Notes: generated from the sequence alone by a model not told the origin. 34,235 nucleotides of DNA from Oscillospiraceae bacterium (GCA_031290595.1 JAITNG010000016.1:1-34235), one strand, 5' to 3'. Shown: positions 24,992 to 32,203, counted from the stretch's first letter. Program-made: numbers and translations.

Positions 24992-25795
24992 TCATTTGGC
25001 AGCGGCGCAGTTGACAGGTTTGGCGCAGGTGTGCCGCCATTTCCTGAAATATTTTAACATGGAACTGACTTGCACCATGGCCAGCCAAGCGTTCTTTTTG
25101 CTTTCGCGCCCCCACACGTGCTGAATCACCGCATCGGGGTAATAGAGCACCCTGCCCCGCTGCACCAGGCTGCGGGTCAGGTCGCAATCTTCAAAATAGA
25201 GGAAAAATTGCTCGTCAAAGCCGCCGATGGCGCGTAAATCCGCCGTGCGCACCAGCATGAAGCAGCCGGTGGCGTTCTCAATTTCAAAGGGCAGACTCAG
25301 GTCTTCATCGCGCATGGCATATTCCCGCAGCGCCTTGCCGCCGAGCTTGCCGCGCAGGCGGCTGGCGACCAGGTAACGCAGGGTCGGGTTGCGTTTGCCC
25401 AGGATCTGATCCTCCCCGGTTTCGGGGAAGACGATGCGGGGGGAGAGCAGCACCACATCTTCGTGCGCATCCATGTATTGCGCCATGCTGGTGATCGCGT
25501 CGCTGCTTAGCAGCACATCCGGGTTGATGAACGCATGGTATTTGCTGTTCAGTCGGTGCAGCACCCGGTTATGCCCCGCGCCAAAGCCGAGGTTTTTTTC
25601 GTTGCGCAGCAGCTCCGCTTCCGGCCAGGCGGCGGCGGCCAGCTCCGGGCTGCCGTCCGCCGAGGCGTTGTCAATCAGATAAAGCTGAAAGGGAACGCCT
25701 GTGGTATGTTCTTTTAAGCTGTGCAACGTGGCTTCGATATTGCTTTTGTTGTTGTGCAACACAATGCTGCCGGAAACCGTGTAAGACGTCGTCAT
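24992..25795 (-). CDS. GT2 glycosyltransferase, rhamnosyltransferase-like
   Basis: 267 aa GT-A fold. VSGSIVLHNNKSNIEATLHSL, YLIDNASADGSPEL, NLGFGAGHN, AFINPDVLL and GGFDEQFFLYFEDCDLTRSL are the ordered landmarks of WbbL-type GT2 transferases, with the metal or sugar-nucleotide acid in INPDV. It probably adds one sugar to the exported glycan. The SD GGAG overlaps the end of the preceding glycosyltransferase gene. The acceptor and donor are unknown. Confidence 0.88.
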   Translation of the reverse strand: MTTSYTVSGSIVLHNNKSNIEATLHSLKEHTTGVPFQLYLIDNASADGSPELAAAAWPEAELLRNEKNLGFGAGHNRVLHRLNSKYHAFINPDVLLSSDAITSMAQYMDAHEDVVLLSPRIVFPETGEDQILGKRNPTLRYLVASRLRGKLGGKALREYAMRDEDLSLPFEIENATGCFMLVRTADLRAIGGFDEQFFLYFEDCDLTRSLVQRGRVLYYPDAVIQHVWGRESKKNAWLAMVQVSSMLKYFRKWRHTCAKPVNCAAAK

Positions 25796-25801
25796 TCAAC
25801 A

Positions 25802-26554
25802 TTACTCCGTGGATGATTTTTTATTTGTATTTTTCTTGACTTTCATCAAACGCCGCGCCAGTGCGGCCAGGAGGGTTGTGCGCCAGCGCAGCTTTTGCGC
25901 GAATGAACCGCCGCGGGCGGTCAGCGAGCTTGCCAGGCGGCGGTGGAGCAGCAATGGCTCCGGCAGCCAGGCGACCTTGCCGCTGCACTGCGCCAGTAGG
26001 CCAAGCCACTGGTCGTGCATGGGGATCCCTTGCGGGAAGGGCAGGGCGAGCGGAAGCAGTTCCCGGCGCAGCGCCATGCAACAGCCGGTGTAGCCGTTGC
26101 GCAGGATGTTTTGCAGCGCCCCGGGTTTTACATGCCGCAAAGCGAACAGAGATCGTTCCTGCACCTGCAAATCCGCATCCGTCAGCACAGCATCGTGAAC
26201 CGCCAGCAACGCACCTTCCGCCAGCACATCAAAGAGTGCTTCGAGCTTCCCCGGTAGCCAAACGTCATCCTGGTCGCTGAGCAGGATGCATTGCCCCCGG
26301 GCTTGCCCCAACAGGAATTCTACATTACGGATCACGCCCTGCCGGGGGCCTTGCAGCACGCGGATCCGGGCGTCCCGCGCAGCATAGGCTTCGGCCAGCG
26401 CCCGGGTGGCCGGGCAATCCGGCGGGGAATCATCGGAAAGCAACAGCTCGTCCGCATCCCCCAGCTGGGGCAGGATGGAATCCAGCTGCGCGGGCAAATA
26501 CTGCTCCCCGCAATAGGCGGCCAGCAGCACGGAACAACGAATGTCGTTATGCAT
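25802..26554 (-). CDS. GT2 glycosyltransferase
   Basis: 250 aa. VLLAAYCGEQYLPAQLDSIL, ELLLSDDSPPD, RNVEFLLGQARGQCILLSDQDDVWLPGKLE and NGYTGCCMALRRELLPLALP are the GT2 landmarks, with the DQDD metal motif and a C-terminal HDQWL acid pair. The C-terminal tail is Lys/Arg-rich. It overlaps the end of lysS by 8 bases, so it is translated from the greA-lysS transcript. It acts on the same polymer as the next glycosyltransferase. Confidence 0.87.
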   Translation of the reverse strand: MHNDIRCSVLLAAYCGEQYLPAQLDSILPQLGDADELLLSDDSPPDCPATRALAEAYAARDARIRVLQGPRQGVIRNVEFLLGQARGQCILLSDQDDVWLPGKLEALFDVLAEGALLAVHDAVLTDADLQVQERSLFALRHVKPGALQNILRNGYTGCCMALRRELLPLALPFPQGIPMHDQWLGLLAQCSGKVAWLPEPLLLHRRLASSLTARGGSFAQKLRWRTTLLAALARRLMKVKKNTNKKSSTE

Positions 26555-28052
26555 GGCTCTTCATAGTGGGGAATAATTGCACGTCGCGTATCGTGTGGCT
26601 GTCCGTCAGGAGCATCACCAGGCGGTCGATGCCGATGCCTTCGCCGCCCGCGGGGGGCATCCCGTATTCGAGCGCTGTGAGGAAATCTTCATCCGTGTGC
26701 TGGGCTTCTTCATCCCCGGCGGCAAAGAGGGCTTCCTGATCGGCAAAACGCCCCCGCTGGTCAATCGGGTCGTTGAGTTCGGAATAGGCGTTGGCAAATT
26801 CCCGCCCGGTGATGAACAGTTCAAAGCGTTCCACATGCTCCGGCTGGCCGGGCTTGCGCTTGGTCAGGGGCGAAATTTCGACCGGGTGATCCAGCACAAA
26901 GGTGGGCTGCACCAGGGTTTCTTCCACATATTCTTCAAAGAAGAGGTTTAAAATATCCCCCTTGCGGTGCCGGGCGCTGGGGGCAAGGCCGCGCGCCTTG
27001 GCCAGTTCACGCGCCCGGGCTTCGTCAATGGACGCAAAATCAATGCCGGTGGCGCTGCGCACGGCTTCGGTCATGGTGATGCGGGCAAAGGGGCTTTCGA
27101 GGTCGATTTCCACCCCTTCATAGCTGATGTGCGCCGTGCCAAGGACGTTTTGCGCCACGGTGCGGATCAGGTTTTCCGTCAAATCCATCATGCCGTTGTA
27201 ATCGGTATAGGCCTGGTAAAATTCCAGGAGCGTGAATTCCGGGCTGTGGCGGGCGTCAACGCCTTCGTTGCGGAAGCACTTGCCCATTTCGTAGACGCGC
27301 TCCATCCCGCCCACCAGCAGGCGCTTTAAGTAAAGCTCCAGCGATATGCGCAGCTTGAGGTCTTCATCCAGGGCATTGTGGTGGGTCAAAAATGGCCGCG
27401 CAGCAGCGCCCCCGGCGTTGTGTACCAGGATGGGCGTATCGACTTCCCAGAAGCCCTGGTCATCCATATAGCGGCGGATTTCCCGCAGGATCAGCGTGCG
27501 GCGGCGGAAGGTTTCCTGGCTTTCCGGGTTCATGATCAAATCAAGGTACCGGCGGCGGTAACGCGCGTCGGTATCGGTGAGGCCATGGAATTTTTCCGGC
27601 AGGGGGAGCAGGGACTTGGTGAGCAGCCGCAGCGCCGTTGCGTGGACGGAAACTTCGCCCCGGCGGGTGCGGAAGACCGTGCCGCGCACCTCCAAAATGT
27701 CGCCAATATCCCACTTTTTGTATTCCGTGTAGCAATCCTCGCCCACATCATCGATGCGGACGTAGATCTGCATCCGGCCACTGCGGTCGCGCAAATCGAT
27801 GAAGTTGGCCTTGCCCATATCGCGCCGGCTCATCATGCGGCCGCAAAGGCTGACTTCGCTGCCTTCCAGCGCTGCAAACTGCGGGGCGATTTCGCCCGCG
27901 CCGATGCTCTGCACCGCCGTTGTGACGGCAAAGGGATCCTGCCCGGCCGCCTGGAGCGCCGTCAGCTTTTCCACACGCACCTGCCGCAGGGCATTGGTAT
28001 CCTCTTCGGGCGGCTGTTCCGCCGCACGACCTTCCAATACTTCTTCTGCCAT
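26547..28052 (-). CDS. lysS: Lysine--tRNA ligase, class II
   Basis: 501 aa. The OB-fold anticodon-binding domain (VSLCGRMMSRRDMGKANFIDL) precedes the class II core. Motif 1 lies near DTPILVHNAGGAAARPF, motif 2 is YEMGKCFRNEGVDARHSPEFTLLE in part, and motif 3 is GIGIDRLVMLLTDSHTIRD. It charges tRNA-Lys. GGAGG precedes the ATG. It follows greA by 18 bases, the common greA-lysS arrangement of Firmicutes, and runs into the glycosyltransferase gene with an overlap. Confidence 0.97.
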   Translation of the reverse strand: MAEEVLEGRAAEQPPEEDTNALRQVRVEKLTALQAAGQDPFAVTTAVQSIGAGEIAPQFAALEGSEVSLCGRMMSRRDMGKANFIDLRDRSGRMQIYVRIDDVGEDCYTEYKKWDIGDILEVRGTVFRTRRGEVSVHATALRLLTKSLLPLPEKFHGLTDTDARYRRRYLDLIMNPESQETFRRRTLILREIRRYMDDQGFWEVDTPILVHNAGGAAARPFLTHHNALDEDLKLRISLELYLKRLLVGGMERVYEMGKCFRNEGVDARHSPEFTLLEFYQAYTDYNGMMDLTENLIRTVAQNVLGTAHISYEGVEIDLESPFARITMTEAVRSATGIDFASIDEARARELAKARGLAPSARHRKGDILNLFFEEYVEETLVQPTFVLDHPVEISPLTKRKPGQPEHVERFELFITGREFANAYSELNDPIDQRGRFADQEALFAAGDEEAQHTDEDFLTALEYGMPPAGGEGIGIDRLVMLLTDSHTIRDVQLFPTMKSHA

Positions 28053-28070
28053 GGATTTGTATCCTCCAAC

Positions 28071-28547
28071 TTACTGCAAAATACTCTTGATTTCCAGGCG
28101 CAGGGTGCCGTTTGGCACCTCAATTTCCACCTGATCGCCCACCTTGTGGCCAAGCAGCGCTTTGCCAACGGGGGATTCATCGGAAATACGGTTCTCTTCC
28201 GGGTTGGCCTGGGATTTGCCGATGATCTGGAACTGTAGATCCTCCTGATAGGTGTGGTCGTAAAGCTCCACATGGGAACCGATGCCCACCACTTCCGTGC
28301 TGAGTTCGTCTTCATCCAGGATCCGCGCATTTTTCAGCTCGTCTTCCAGCCGCGAAATCTTGGCTTCCATGATCGCCTGTTCGTTCATCGCCTCGTCGTA
28401 TTCCGCGTTTTCCGAAAGATCGCCGAAGGAACGCGCCTCCTTGATCTTTTCGGCGATTTGATCCCGCCCCGTTGTGCGGAGCGCTTCGAGTTCGTCCGTC
28501 AGCCGTTTGTAGCCTTCGGCGGTAAGGAATGTTTGATTGCTTGCCAT
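28071..28547 (-). CDS. greA: Transcription elongation factor GreA
   Basis: 158 aa, exact family size. The N-terminal coiled coil (LTAEGYKRLTDELEALR to about residue 75) carries GDLSENAEYDEA, the tip acids that reach the RNA polymerase active centre to stimulate transcript cleavage. The C-terminal FKBP-like domain contains ISDESPVGKALLGHKVGD. It is the first gene of the long minus-strand run, with a promoter at 28703-28730 and a leader of about 148 nt. Confidence 0.97.
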   Translation of the reverse strand: MASNQTFLTAEGYKRLTDELEALRTTGRDQIAEKIKEARSFGDLSENAEYDEAMNEQAIMEAKISRLEDELKNARILDEDELSTEVVGIGSHVELYDHTYQEDLQFQIIGKSQANPEENRISDESPVGKALLGHKVGDQVEIEVPNGTLRLEIKSILQ

Positions 28548-28702
28548 GCTTACGCACCCTTTCTAATTTTACATGAACTATCGTAGTTGATTCCCCCCAT
28601 ACGCAAAAGCACACAAAACCCCCGACCGGCGAACCAAGTAAAGTCCGTCGGAACAGAGCCACAGGAAGGCACAACTGTTTGATTTTGCCATTACACACCT
28701 AT

Positions 28703-28730
28703 AGTATACACCTTTTTTGGAAAAAGTCAA
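28703..28730 (-). promoter_or_regulatory. Promoter of the greA-lysS-glycan operon
   Basis: On the minus strand TTGACT (28730-28725) and TATACT (28708-28703) are spaced 16 bases. Transcription starts near 28696, giving a ~148-nt leader before greA. No recognised riboswitch was seen in the leader. No other strong promoter was recognised between here and 17858. Confidence 0.8.
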
Positions 28731-28756
28731 GGGGCAGCGCGGGCGGCGGCAAAAAC

Positions 28757-28783
28757 GCACGCACCCCCCGGGGGAGGGTGCGC
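28757..28783 (-). terminator. Terminator of a decayed gene
   Basis: On the minus strand CGCACCC-T-CCC and GGG-GGGTGCG form a strong stem (one bulge) followed by GTTTTTGCC. It sits 9 bases after the tandem TAG stops of the gene remnant at 28792-28887 and about 26 bases upstream of the greA promoter. Confidence 0.7.
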
Positions 28784-28791
28784 TGCTGCTA

Positions 28792-28887
28792 CTACTGGAT
28801 AACCACAGGGAACGTGACCAACACGGCGTTTTCGCAATCCTCCCCCCAGAAAAACGTTGCCACCCCTTCATAGGTTCCTGCGCCCGA
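28792..28887 (-). pseudogene. 3' remnant of an unidentified gene, cut by a repeat
   Basis: The minus strand reads in frame SGAGTYEGVATFFWGEDC, ENAVLVTFPVVIQ and then two TAG stops, followed at once by a terminator. Going upstream, the frame soon meets a stop inside the palindromic repeat that starts at 28886. The composition looks like the end of a beta-rich protein, but the family is not recognised. The natural reading is that insertion or recombination of the repeat removed the rest of the gene. Confidence 0.45.
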
Positions 28888-28942
28888 TGTGCATCTGTAT
28901 TTTTATGCGCCTTTGTAGGGACACGGCGTGCCGTGTCCAGGC
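28886..28942. repeat. GGACACGG palindromic repeat, single copy (half unit)
   Basis: The palindrome GGACACGGCGTGCCGTGTCC lies at 28919-28938, preceded by TTTGTAGG. The ~56 bases up to 28942 are nearly identical to 29107-29162 (three or so differences). It has no inverted partner directly beside it, so it is half of the paired unit seen at 4 kb and 29.1 kb. Confidence 0.8.
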
Positions 28943-28980
28943 GCCTACAACGAAGCATTGCCGCCGTGGCCATTATTAAA

Positions 28981-29007
28981 ATTGCGTTGAATAGCATTCA
29001 ACGCAAT
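28981..29007. repeat. Perfect 11-bp hairpin between repeat copies
   Basis: ATTGCGTTGAA and TTCAACGCAAT flank a 5-nt loop TAGCA. It lies between the half unit and the paired unit and is not followed by a T-run, so it is not a typical terminator. It is unlike the GGACACGG palindromes and may be a separate element or recombination scar. Confidence 0.6.
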
Positions 29008-29060
29008 CCTCATCAAACGCCCGGCCACACGCCGCCACCATAGGGCACCGCCATAACGCA

Positions 29061-29163
29061 CCTGGACACGGCACGCCGTGTCCCTACAAACCGGGATAAA
29101 ACGCCCAATGTGCATCTGCATTTTCATGCGCCTTTGTAGGGACACGGCGTGCCGTGTCCAGGT
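29061..29163. repeat. Paired GGACACGG palindromic unit, second full copy
   Basis: Two inverted palindromes (29064-29083 and 29140-29159) enclose a spacer beginning AACCGGGATAAAACGCC, the same plan and nearly the same sequence as 4030-4131. The outer arms found at 3986-4029 and 4132-4173 are not evident here, though ACGCACCTGG flanks both sides. It lies 31 bases beyond the stop of the DUF4062 gene. Confidence 0.8.
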
Positions 29164-29193
29164 GCGTGCGGGCGCGTGGTTTGCGTCGCCAAT

Positions 29194-30582
29194 TCACACT
29201 TCCAGATTTAGCCACAAAGCAGGGCGCACGCCGCCAGAGCTGTCGTTTACATCGTCGCCATTGAGGCGGACATTGCCACCATAGCTGACACCCGCGGCAC
29301 CGTCAGGAGTGTCGCCGGGCGACCGAAGCCACCACCAGGACTGTTCTCCCTTTAAATCGCTGCAAACTCGTGCTTTGTTATAGTCATCGTCAATCCACAA
29401 GAAATCCCCATTGCTATTAAGTGGCTTCTCATCCCATTTACTTGGCTTTCCTTCGCCAAAATATTTCCGCACCGCGCTCAGGCTCAACAAAAACACCTTG
29501 TCATCAGTGGGTTCACCGCCCTTTGTATTGAAAGGCGTCTTTTCATTAACCCCATATGTATTGTTGAAATTTTTGTTGTGGGCGACTAGGATGCGCTTCT
29601 GATCCTCTCCTGAAAAGCCATTGTAAAACGCGCCGTTCAGGTATTTCCGCAGGGTGCATTCTTCCCAGGTTGTCGCCGTGAGGCTATTATTGTAGGCTCT
29701 TTGCTCAATGACGTTTTTGGCGAGCAGCAGGGCTTTGCCTTCCTCCACCGCCAACACGCTCCAATCGTAGTCGCCAAAGCGGAAATCTTGCCCTTTTGTC
29801 AGCGTTAGCTTTGGCTTTGGGGCTACAATTGGCGCTGCAACGTGCCGCTCCATTGCGGCAATTTGCTCACGCAGGGCAGTGATCTCACCTTCCAGCGCCT
29901 GTTTTTCCGCAAGCAATTGCGCACAAGTTTTGTCCCTGTCCCCCAGCGTTTGTTTTGCCTTGGTTAGCGAAACATTTAAGCCGTCACGTTCATGCAGCAG
30001 TTCAGTGCGCTGTTGCTCAAGTTTTCGCAAACTGTCGTTTGCCTTGGCAAGTTCCTGCGCAATAGCTGAATCTGTGGGCAGTTCAGATGCTCTGACCCAA
30101 CTGGCATCAGGCCGTTGTTCGTTTTCAACAGCCTTGTTGAGCGCGTTTATGATCTTCAGCACCAGTTTGCCTACGTCTGGCCAAAAGGCTGCCACGCAAT
30201 TGTTTGTCGCTCTTTTTCTGAACGCCCTAAGTTTTTCTGCATTTTCCGGGTCATTATAATATGTATCATTTTTTGACGGAAACACCAGCACGCGTTTCTT
30301 CCCCAATTTTTCACATGCATAATCATATTCTTTTTCTGTGTAGCTCTTGCCGTCTGGCGCGGGTGAACCGTACCGCCCTGCGATAATAACGATATAGTAA
30401 TCAGAAACATCGATGTATTTTTTGATGCACTCAAACTGCTCGTCCCCGTCAGCGACAAAGGCTTCCATGCTGACCGGGAAGAACTTCCCGGCTTCCAGCA
30501 AAGCATTTATCACTTGCAGCCGTTCTTCCTTTAAATCTTCATAGGTTGAGCTAATGAACACCTGATACCGTTTTTCCCCCAT
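29194..30582 (-). CDS. DUF4062-coiled coil-DUF6273-like protein; candidate DGR target
   Basis: 462 aa. Residues 1-~120 form a DUF4062 domain (YQVFISSTYEDLKEER, VSDYYIVIIAGRYG), a TIR/SLOG-like module often found in signalling and conflict proteins. Residues ~165-250 are a heptad-rich coiled coil (LEQQRTELLHERDGL, LAEKQALEGEITALREQI). Residues ~255-462 match the DUF6273 type: FRFGDYDWSVLAVEEGKALLL, CTLRKYLNGAFYNGF, WWWLRSPG and GGVRPALWLNLEV. Residues 424-449 show a codon pattern suggestive of DGR diversification. AGGAGG lies 8 bases before the ATG, and a promoter lies at 30620-30648. It is a monocistronic gene beside a tRNA integration site. The biological role is unknown; display or sensing of a variable ligand is inferred. 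Confidence 0.8.
   Translation of the reverse strand: MGEKRYQVFISSTYEDLKEERLQVINALLEAGKFFPVSMEAFVADGDEQFECIKKYIDVSDYYIVIIAGRYGSPAPDGKSYTEKEYDYACEKLGKKRVLVFPSKNDTYYNDPENAEKLRAFRKRATNNCVAAFWPDVGKLVLKIINALNKAVENEQRPDASWVRASELPTDSAIAQELAKANDSLRKLEQQRTELLHERDGLNVSLTKAKQTLGDRDKTCAQLLAEKQALEGEITALREQIAAMERHVAAPIVAPKPKLTLTKGQDFRFGDYDWSVLAVEEGKALLLAKNVIEQRAYNNSLTATTWEECTLRKYLNGAFYNGFSGEDQKRILVAHNKNFNNTYGVNEKTPFNTKGGEPTDDKVFLLSLSAVRKYFGEGKPSKWDEKPLNSNGDFLWIDDDYNKARVCSDLKGEQSWWWLRSPGDTPDGAAGVSYGGNVRLNGDDVNDSSGGVRPALWLNLEV
29236..29313 (-). other. Candidate DGR variable region (codons 424-449)
   Basis: Between the constant WWWLRSPG and GGVRPALWL, 17 codons read GAC, ACT, GAC, GGT, GGT, AGC, TAT, GGT, AAT, CGC, AAT, GAC, GAT, AAC, GAC, AGC and TCT, and one CCT. 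All end in C or T and all can arise from AAC or AAT by changing only adenines, while the intervening Ala, Val, Leu and Gly codons look fixed. This is what adenine-specific mutagenic retrohoming from an AAY-rich template produces. No template repeat or reverse transcriptase is in the window. Confidence 0.5.
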
Positions 30583-30619
30583 TTGGCTACCTCCTCAGCA
30601 TAAATCCCTTTCACACAAC

Positions 30620-30648
30620 AGTATAGCAAAGAATTCGGCATTATGCAA
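30620..30648 (-). promoter_or_regulatory. Promoter of the DUF4062 gene
   Basis: On the minus strand TTGCAT (30648-30643) and TATACT (30625-30620) are spaced 17 bases, 38 bases before the ATG. Confidence 0.75.
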
Positions 30649-30699
30649 GATAATATTTCCAATTTCTTGGCGCCTGCGCCGGAAAAATAAAAAAGGGGC

Positions 30700-30728
30700 T
30701 TGCAAAACCCGCGAAGATATGCTATACT
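30700..30728 (+). promoter_or_regulatory. Promoter of tRNA-Pro
   Basis: TTGCAA (30700-30705) and TATACT (30723-30728) are spaced 17 bases; the tRNA begins 10 bases after the -10 box. It is divergent from the DUF4062 promoter. Confidence 0.8.
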
Positions 30729-30738
30729 ATGTAGCGTT

Positions 30739-30814
30739 CCGGGTGTGGCGCAGTTGGTAGCGCGCTTGACTGGGGGTCAAGAGGCCGTGAGTTCAAGTCT
30801 CGCCACTCGGACCA
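30739..30814 (+). tRNA. tRNA-Pro (anticodon GGG)
   Basis: The acceptor stem CCGGGTG pairs with CACTCGG with one G-T pair; the D-stem is GCGC/GCGC; the anticodon stem CTTGA/TCAAG encloses the loop CTGGGGG with anticodon GGG at 30772-30774. The T-arm is GTGAG-TTCAAGT-CTCGC, and the discriminator plus CCA (ACCA) is encoded. It reads CCC/CCU proline codons. Its 3' end is probably the attachment site of the integrase-carrying element that follows. Confidence 0.95.
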
Positions 30815-30820
30815 AACAGC

Positions 30821-30875
30821 GCAAAGGAAGCGGGCAAGTCCTTGAGTATCAAGGCTTGTCCGCTTCCTGCTTTGC
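30821..30875. repeat. Long imperfect hairpin beside the tRNA attachment site
   Basis: Left arm GCAAAG-GAAGCGGGCAAG-TCCTTG and right arm CAAGG-CTTGTCCGCTTC-CTGCTTTGC pair over about 23 bp with small bulges and a 5-nt loop AGTAT. It starts 6 bases after the tRNA CCA. No T-run follows, so a simple terminator is doubtful. It may end tRNA transcription, or be an element-end structure for integration or replication. The 182-base gap up to the integrase also holds two AGGACAA-type repeats near 30889 and 30903 that could be arm-type integrase sites. Confidence 0.65.
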
Positions 30876-30996
30876 CAGAGAGGACAACCAAGAAAGCCCC
30901 AAAGGACAAGAAACCAACGCTTGACTTTTCCCGATTTTTCGCGGGGTTAAACGTCTATTTACCTCACGCCTTAAATATCTATGGAGAAGAAAGGGC

Positions 30997-31977
30997 GTGA
31001 AAGGCATGGTGCAAACAAGACGAAAACTCACAATTCAACCCAAGGGCGGGATAACGCTGGAAGAGGGCTTTGAGCAGTTTTGCCAGAGCAAGGCGGTGAT
31101 GAACGCGGCGGACGACACCATCAAGCACTACCGCAACGTGTTTCGCTATTTTTTGGAGTTCTACGGCGCGGGGCGGCTGTGTTCGGAGGTACGGGATCAG
31201 ACCATCATTGAATATTTGGCGCATATTCGCCAGACCAAGCCCGACCTTGCGAGCAAGACGGTGAACACCTACACCAAGGGGCTACGGGCGATTTTCTATT
31301 ACATGATGAAAAATGGCTGGATGAGCGAGTTCAAAATCACCCTCCCCCGCGTGGACGAGACCATCAAGGAGACCTACACGGATTTTGAGGTGCAACAGCT
31401 CATCAAAAAGCCCGACACGAAGGGGTGCAGCTTCGCCGAGTTCCGCAACTGGGCGATGGTGTGCTATTTTCTCGCCACAGGCAACCGCCTTAGCACCGTG
31501 CGCAACCTGAAAATCAGCGACATTGATTTTGCCGCCGACGAGATTTTAATCAGGAAAACCAAGAACCGCAAGCAACAAATTATCCCCATGAGCAGCGAAT
31601 TAAAGGCGGTGCTGCGCGAATATTTGACCTATCGCAAGGGCGAGCCTGATGATTGCCTGTTCTGCAACGCCTACGGCGACCCACTCAGCAAGGACGGTAT
31701 GGAGGGCTGCATTATCCGCTATAACCATGGGCGCGGCGTTACCAAGACCTCTATTCATCTGTTTCGGCACACGTTCGCCAAGAATTGGATTATGGGCGGC
31801 GGCGATATTTTTCGCTTGCAGAAGATTTTAGGGCATAGCACCCTCGACATGGTGAAGAACTATGTGGCGATTTTCGGCGGCGATTTGAAGCGGGACTATG
31901 ACCGCTTTAGCGCGTTAGACCAAGCCAGAGCCACCAGCGAAGAGCGGCGGGGGCAGTCCATTAAGATGAGGAAGTAA
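30997..31977 (+). CDS. int: Tyrosine recombinase/integrase
   Basis: 326 aa. A SAM-like N-terminal core-binding domain spans ~20-110 (TLEEGFEQFCQSKAV, TIKHYRNVFRYFLEF). The catalytic domain carries Arg164 in ATGNRLSTVRNLK, Lys at 187-189 in RKTKNRK, His254-x-x-Arg257 in HLFRHTFA, His280 in LGHST and Tyr289 in MVKNYV, a complete active site. It starts at GTG 30997 or ATG 31006; both have purine-rich leaders. Placement directly downstream of a tRNA, reading away from it, is typical of an integrase at one end of an integrative element. Confidence 0.93.
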   Translation: MKGMVQTRRKLTIQPKGGITLEEGFEQFCQSKAVMNAADDTIKHYRNVFRYFLEFYGAGRLCSEVRDQTIIEYLAHIRQTKPDLASKTVNTYTKGLRAIFYYMMKNGWMSEFKITLPRVDETIKETYTDFEVQQLIKKPDTKGCSFAEFRNWAMVCYFLATGNRLSTVRNLKISDIDFAADEILIRKTKNRKQQIIPMSSELKAVLREYLTYRKGEPDDCLFCNAYGDPLSKDGMEGCIIRYNHGRGVTKTSIHLFRHTFAKNWIMGGGDIFRLQKILGHSTLDMVKNYVAIFGGDLKRDYDRFSALDQARATSEERRGQSIKMRK

Positions 31978-32002
31978 GCGGGGCAATCCAAAAAATTGGG
32001 GG

Positions 32003-32032
32003 TTGACAAAGGTTAGCCCCCTCCTCTATTAT
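32003..32032 (+). promoter_or_regulatory. Likely promoter of the DUF6291 gene
   Basis: TTGACA (32003-32008) and TATTAT (32027-32032) are spaced 18 bases, leaving a ~165-nt leader that contains a CAACCCTTTT...AAAATGGGGGTTG hairpin and the dyad at 32131-32178. Confidence 0.6.
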
Positions 32033-32130
32033 CTTTTTGCGCAAATGCGCCAACCCTTTTCGGCAAAATGGGGGTTGTAAAAAGCATAAGCACGGTACAT
32101 AATCGGAGCTAATCCTTTTATGTTCGTGGT

Positions 32131-32178
32131 GGCAAGATGGAAACATTTTGCCAAATATGTGTTTATGCACATCTTGCC
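32131..32178. promoter_or_regulatory. 48-nt nested dyad upstream of the DUF6291 gene
   Basis: GGCAAGATG (32131-32139) and CATCTTGCC (32170-32178) are perfect inverted repeats; inside them AAACAT and ATGTGTTT also pair. It ends 25 bases before the ATG at 32204. It could be an operator, a translation-control hairpin or part of a replication origin; nothing here decides between these. Confidence 0.5.
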
Positions 32179-32203
32179 CCGACGAATATAAAGGGATTTT
32201 TTT

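Noticed and set aside
28548-28695. Riboswitch or small leader gene in the greA leader
   Set aside because: I saw no recognised riboswitch core; the open frames there lack an SD and run on into greA out of frame.
28886-29163. CRISPR array from the repeated palindromes
   Set aside because: Repeats are in both orientations with irregular spacing, have no spacer series and no cas genes nearby.
28579-30738. DGR template repeat or reverse transcriptase near the DUF4062 gene
   Set aside because: I looked for an AAC/AAT-rich copy of the variable region and for RT motifs in this area and the rest of the window and found none.
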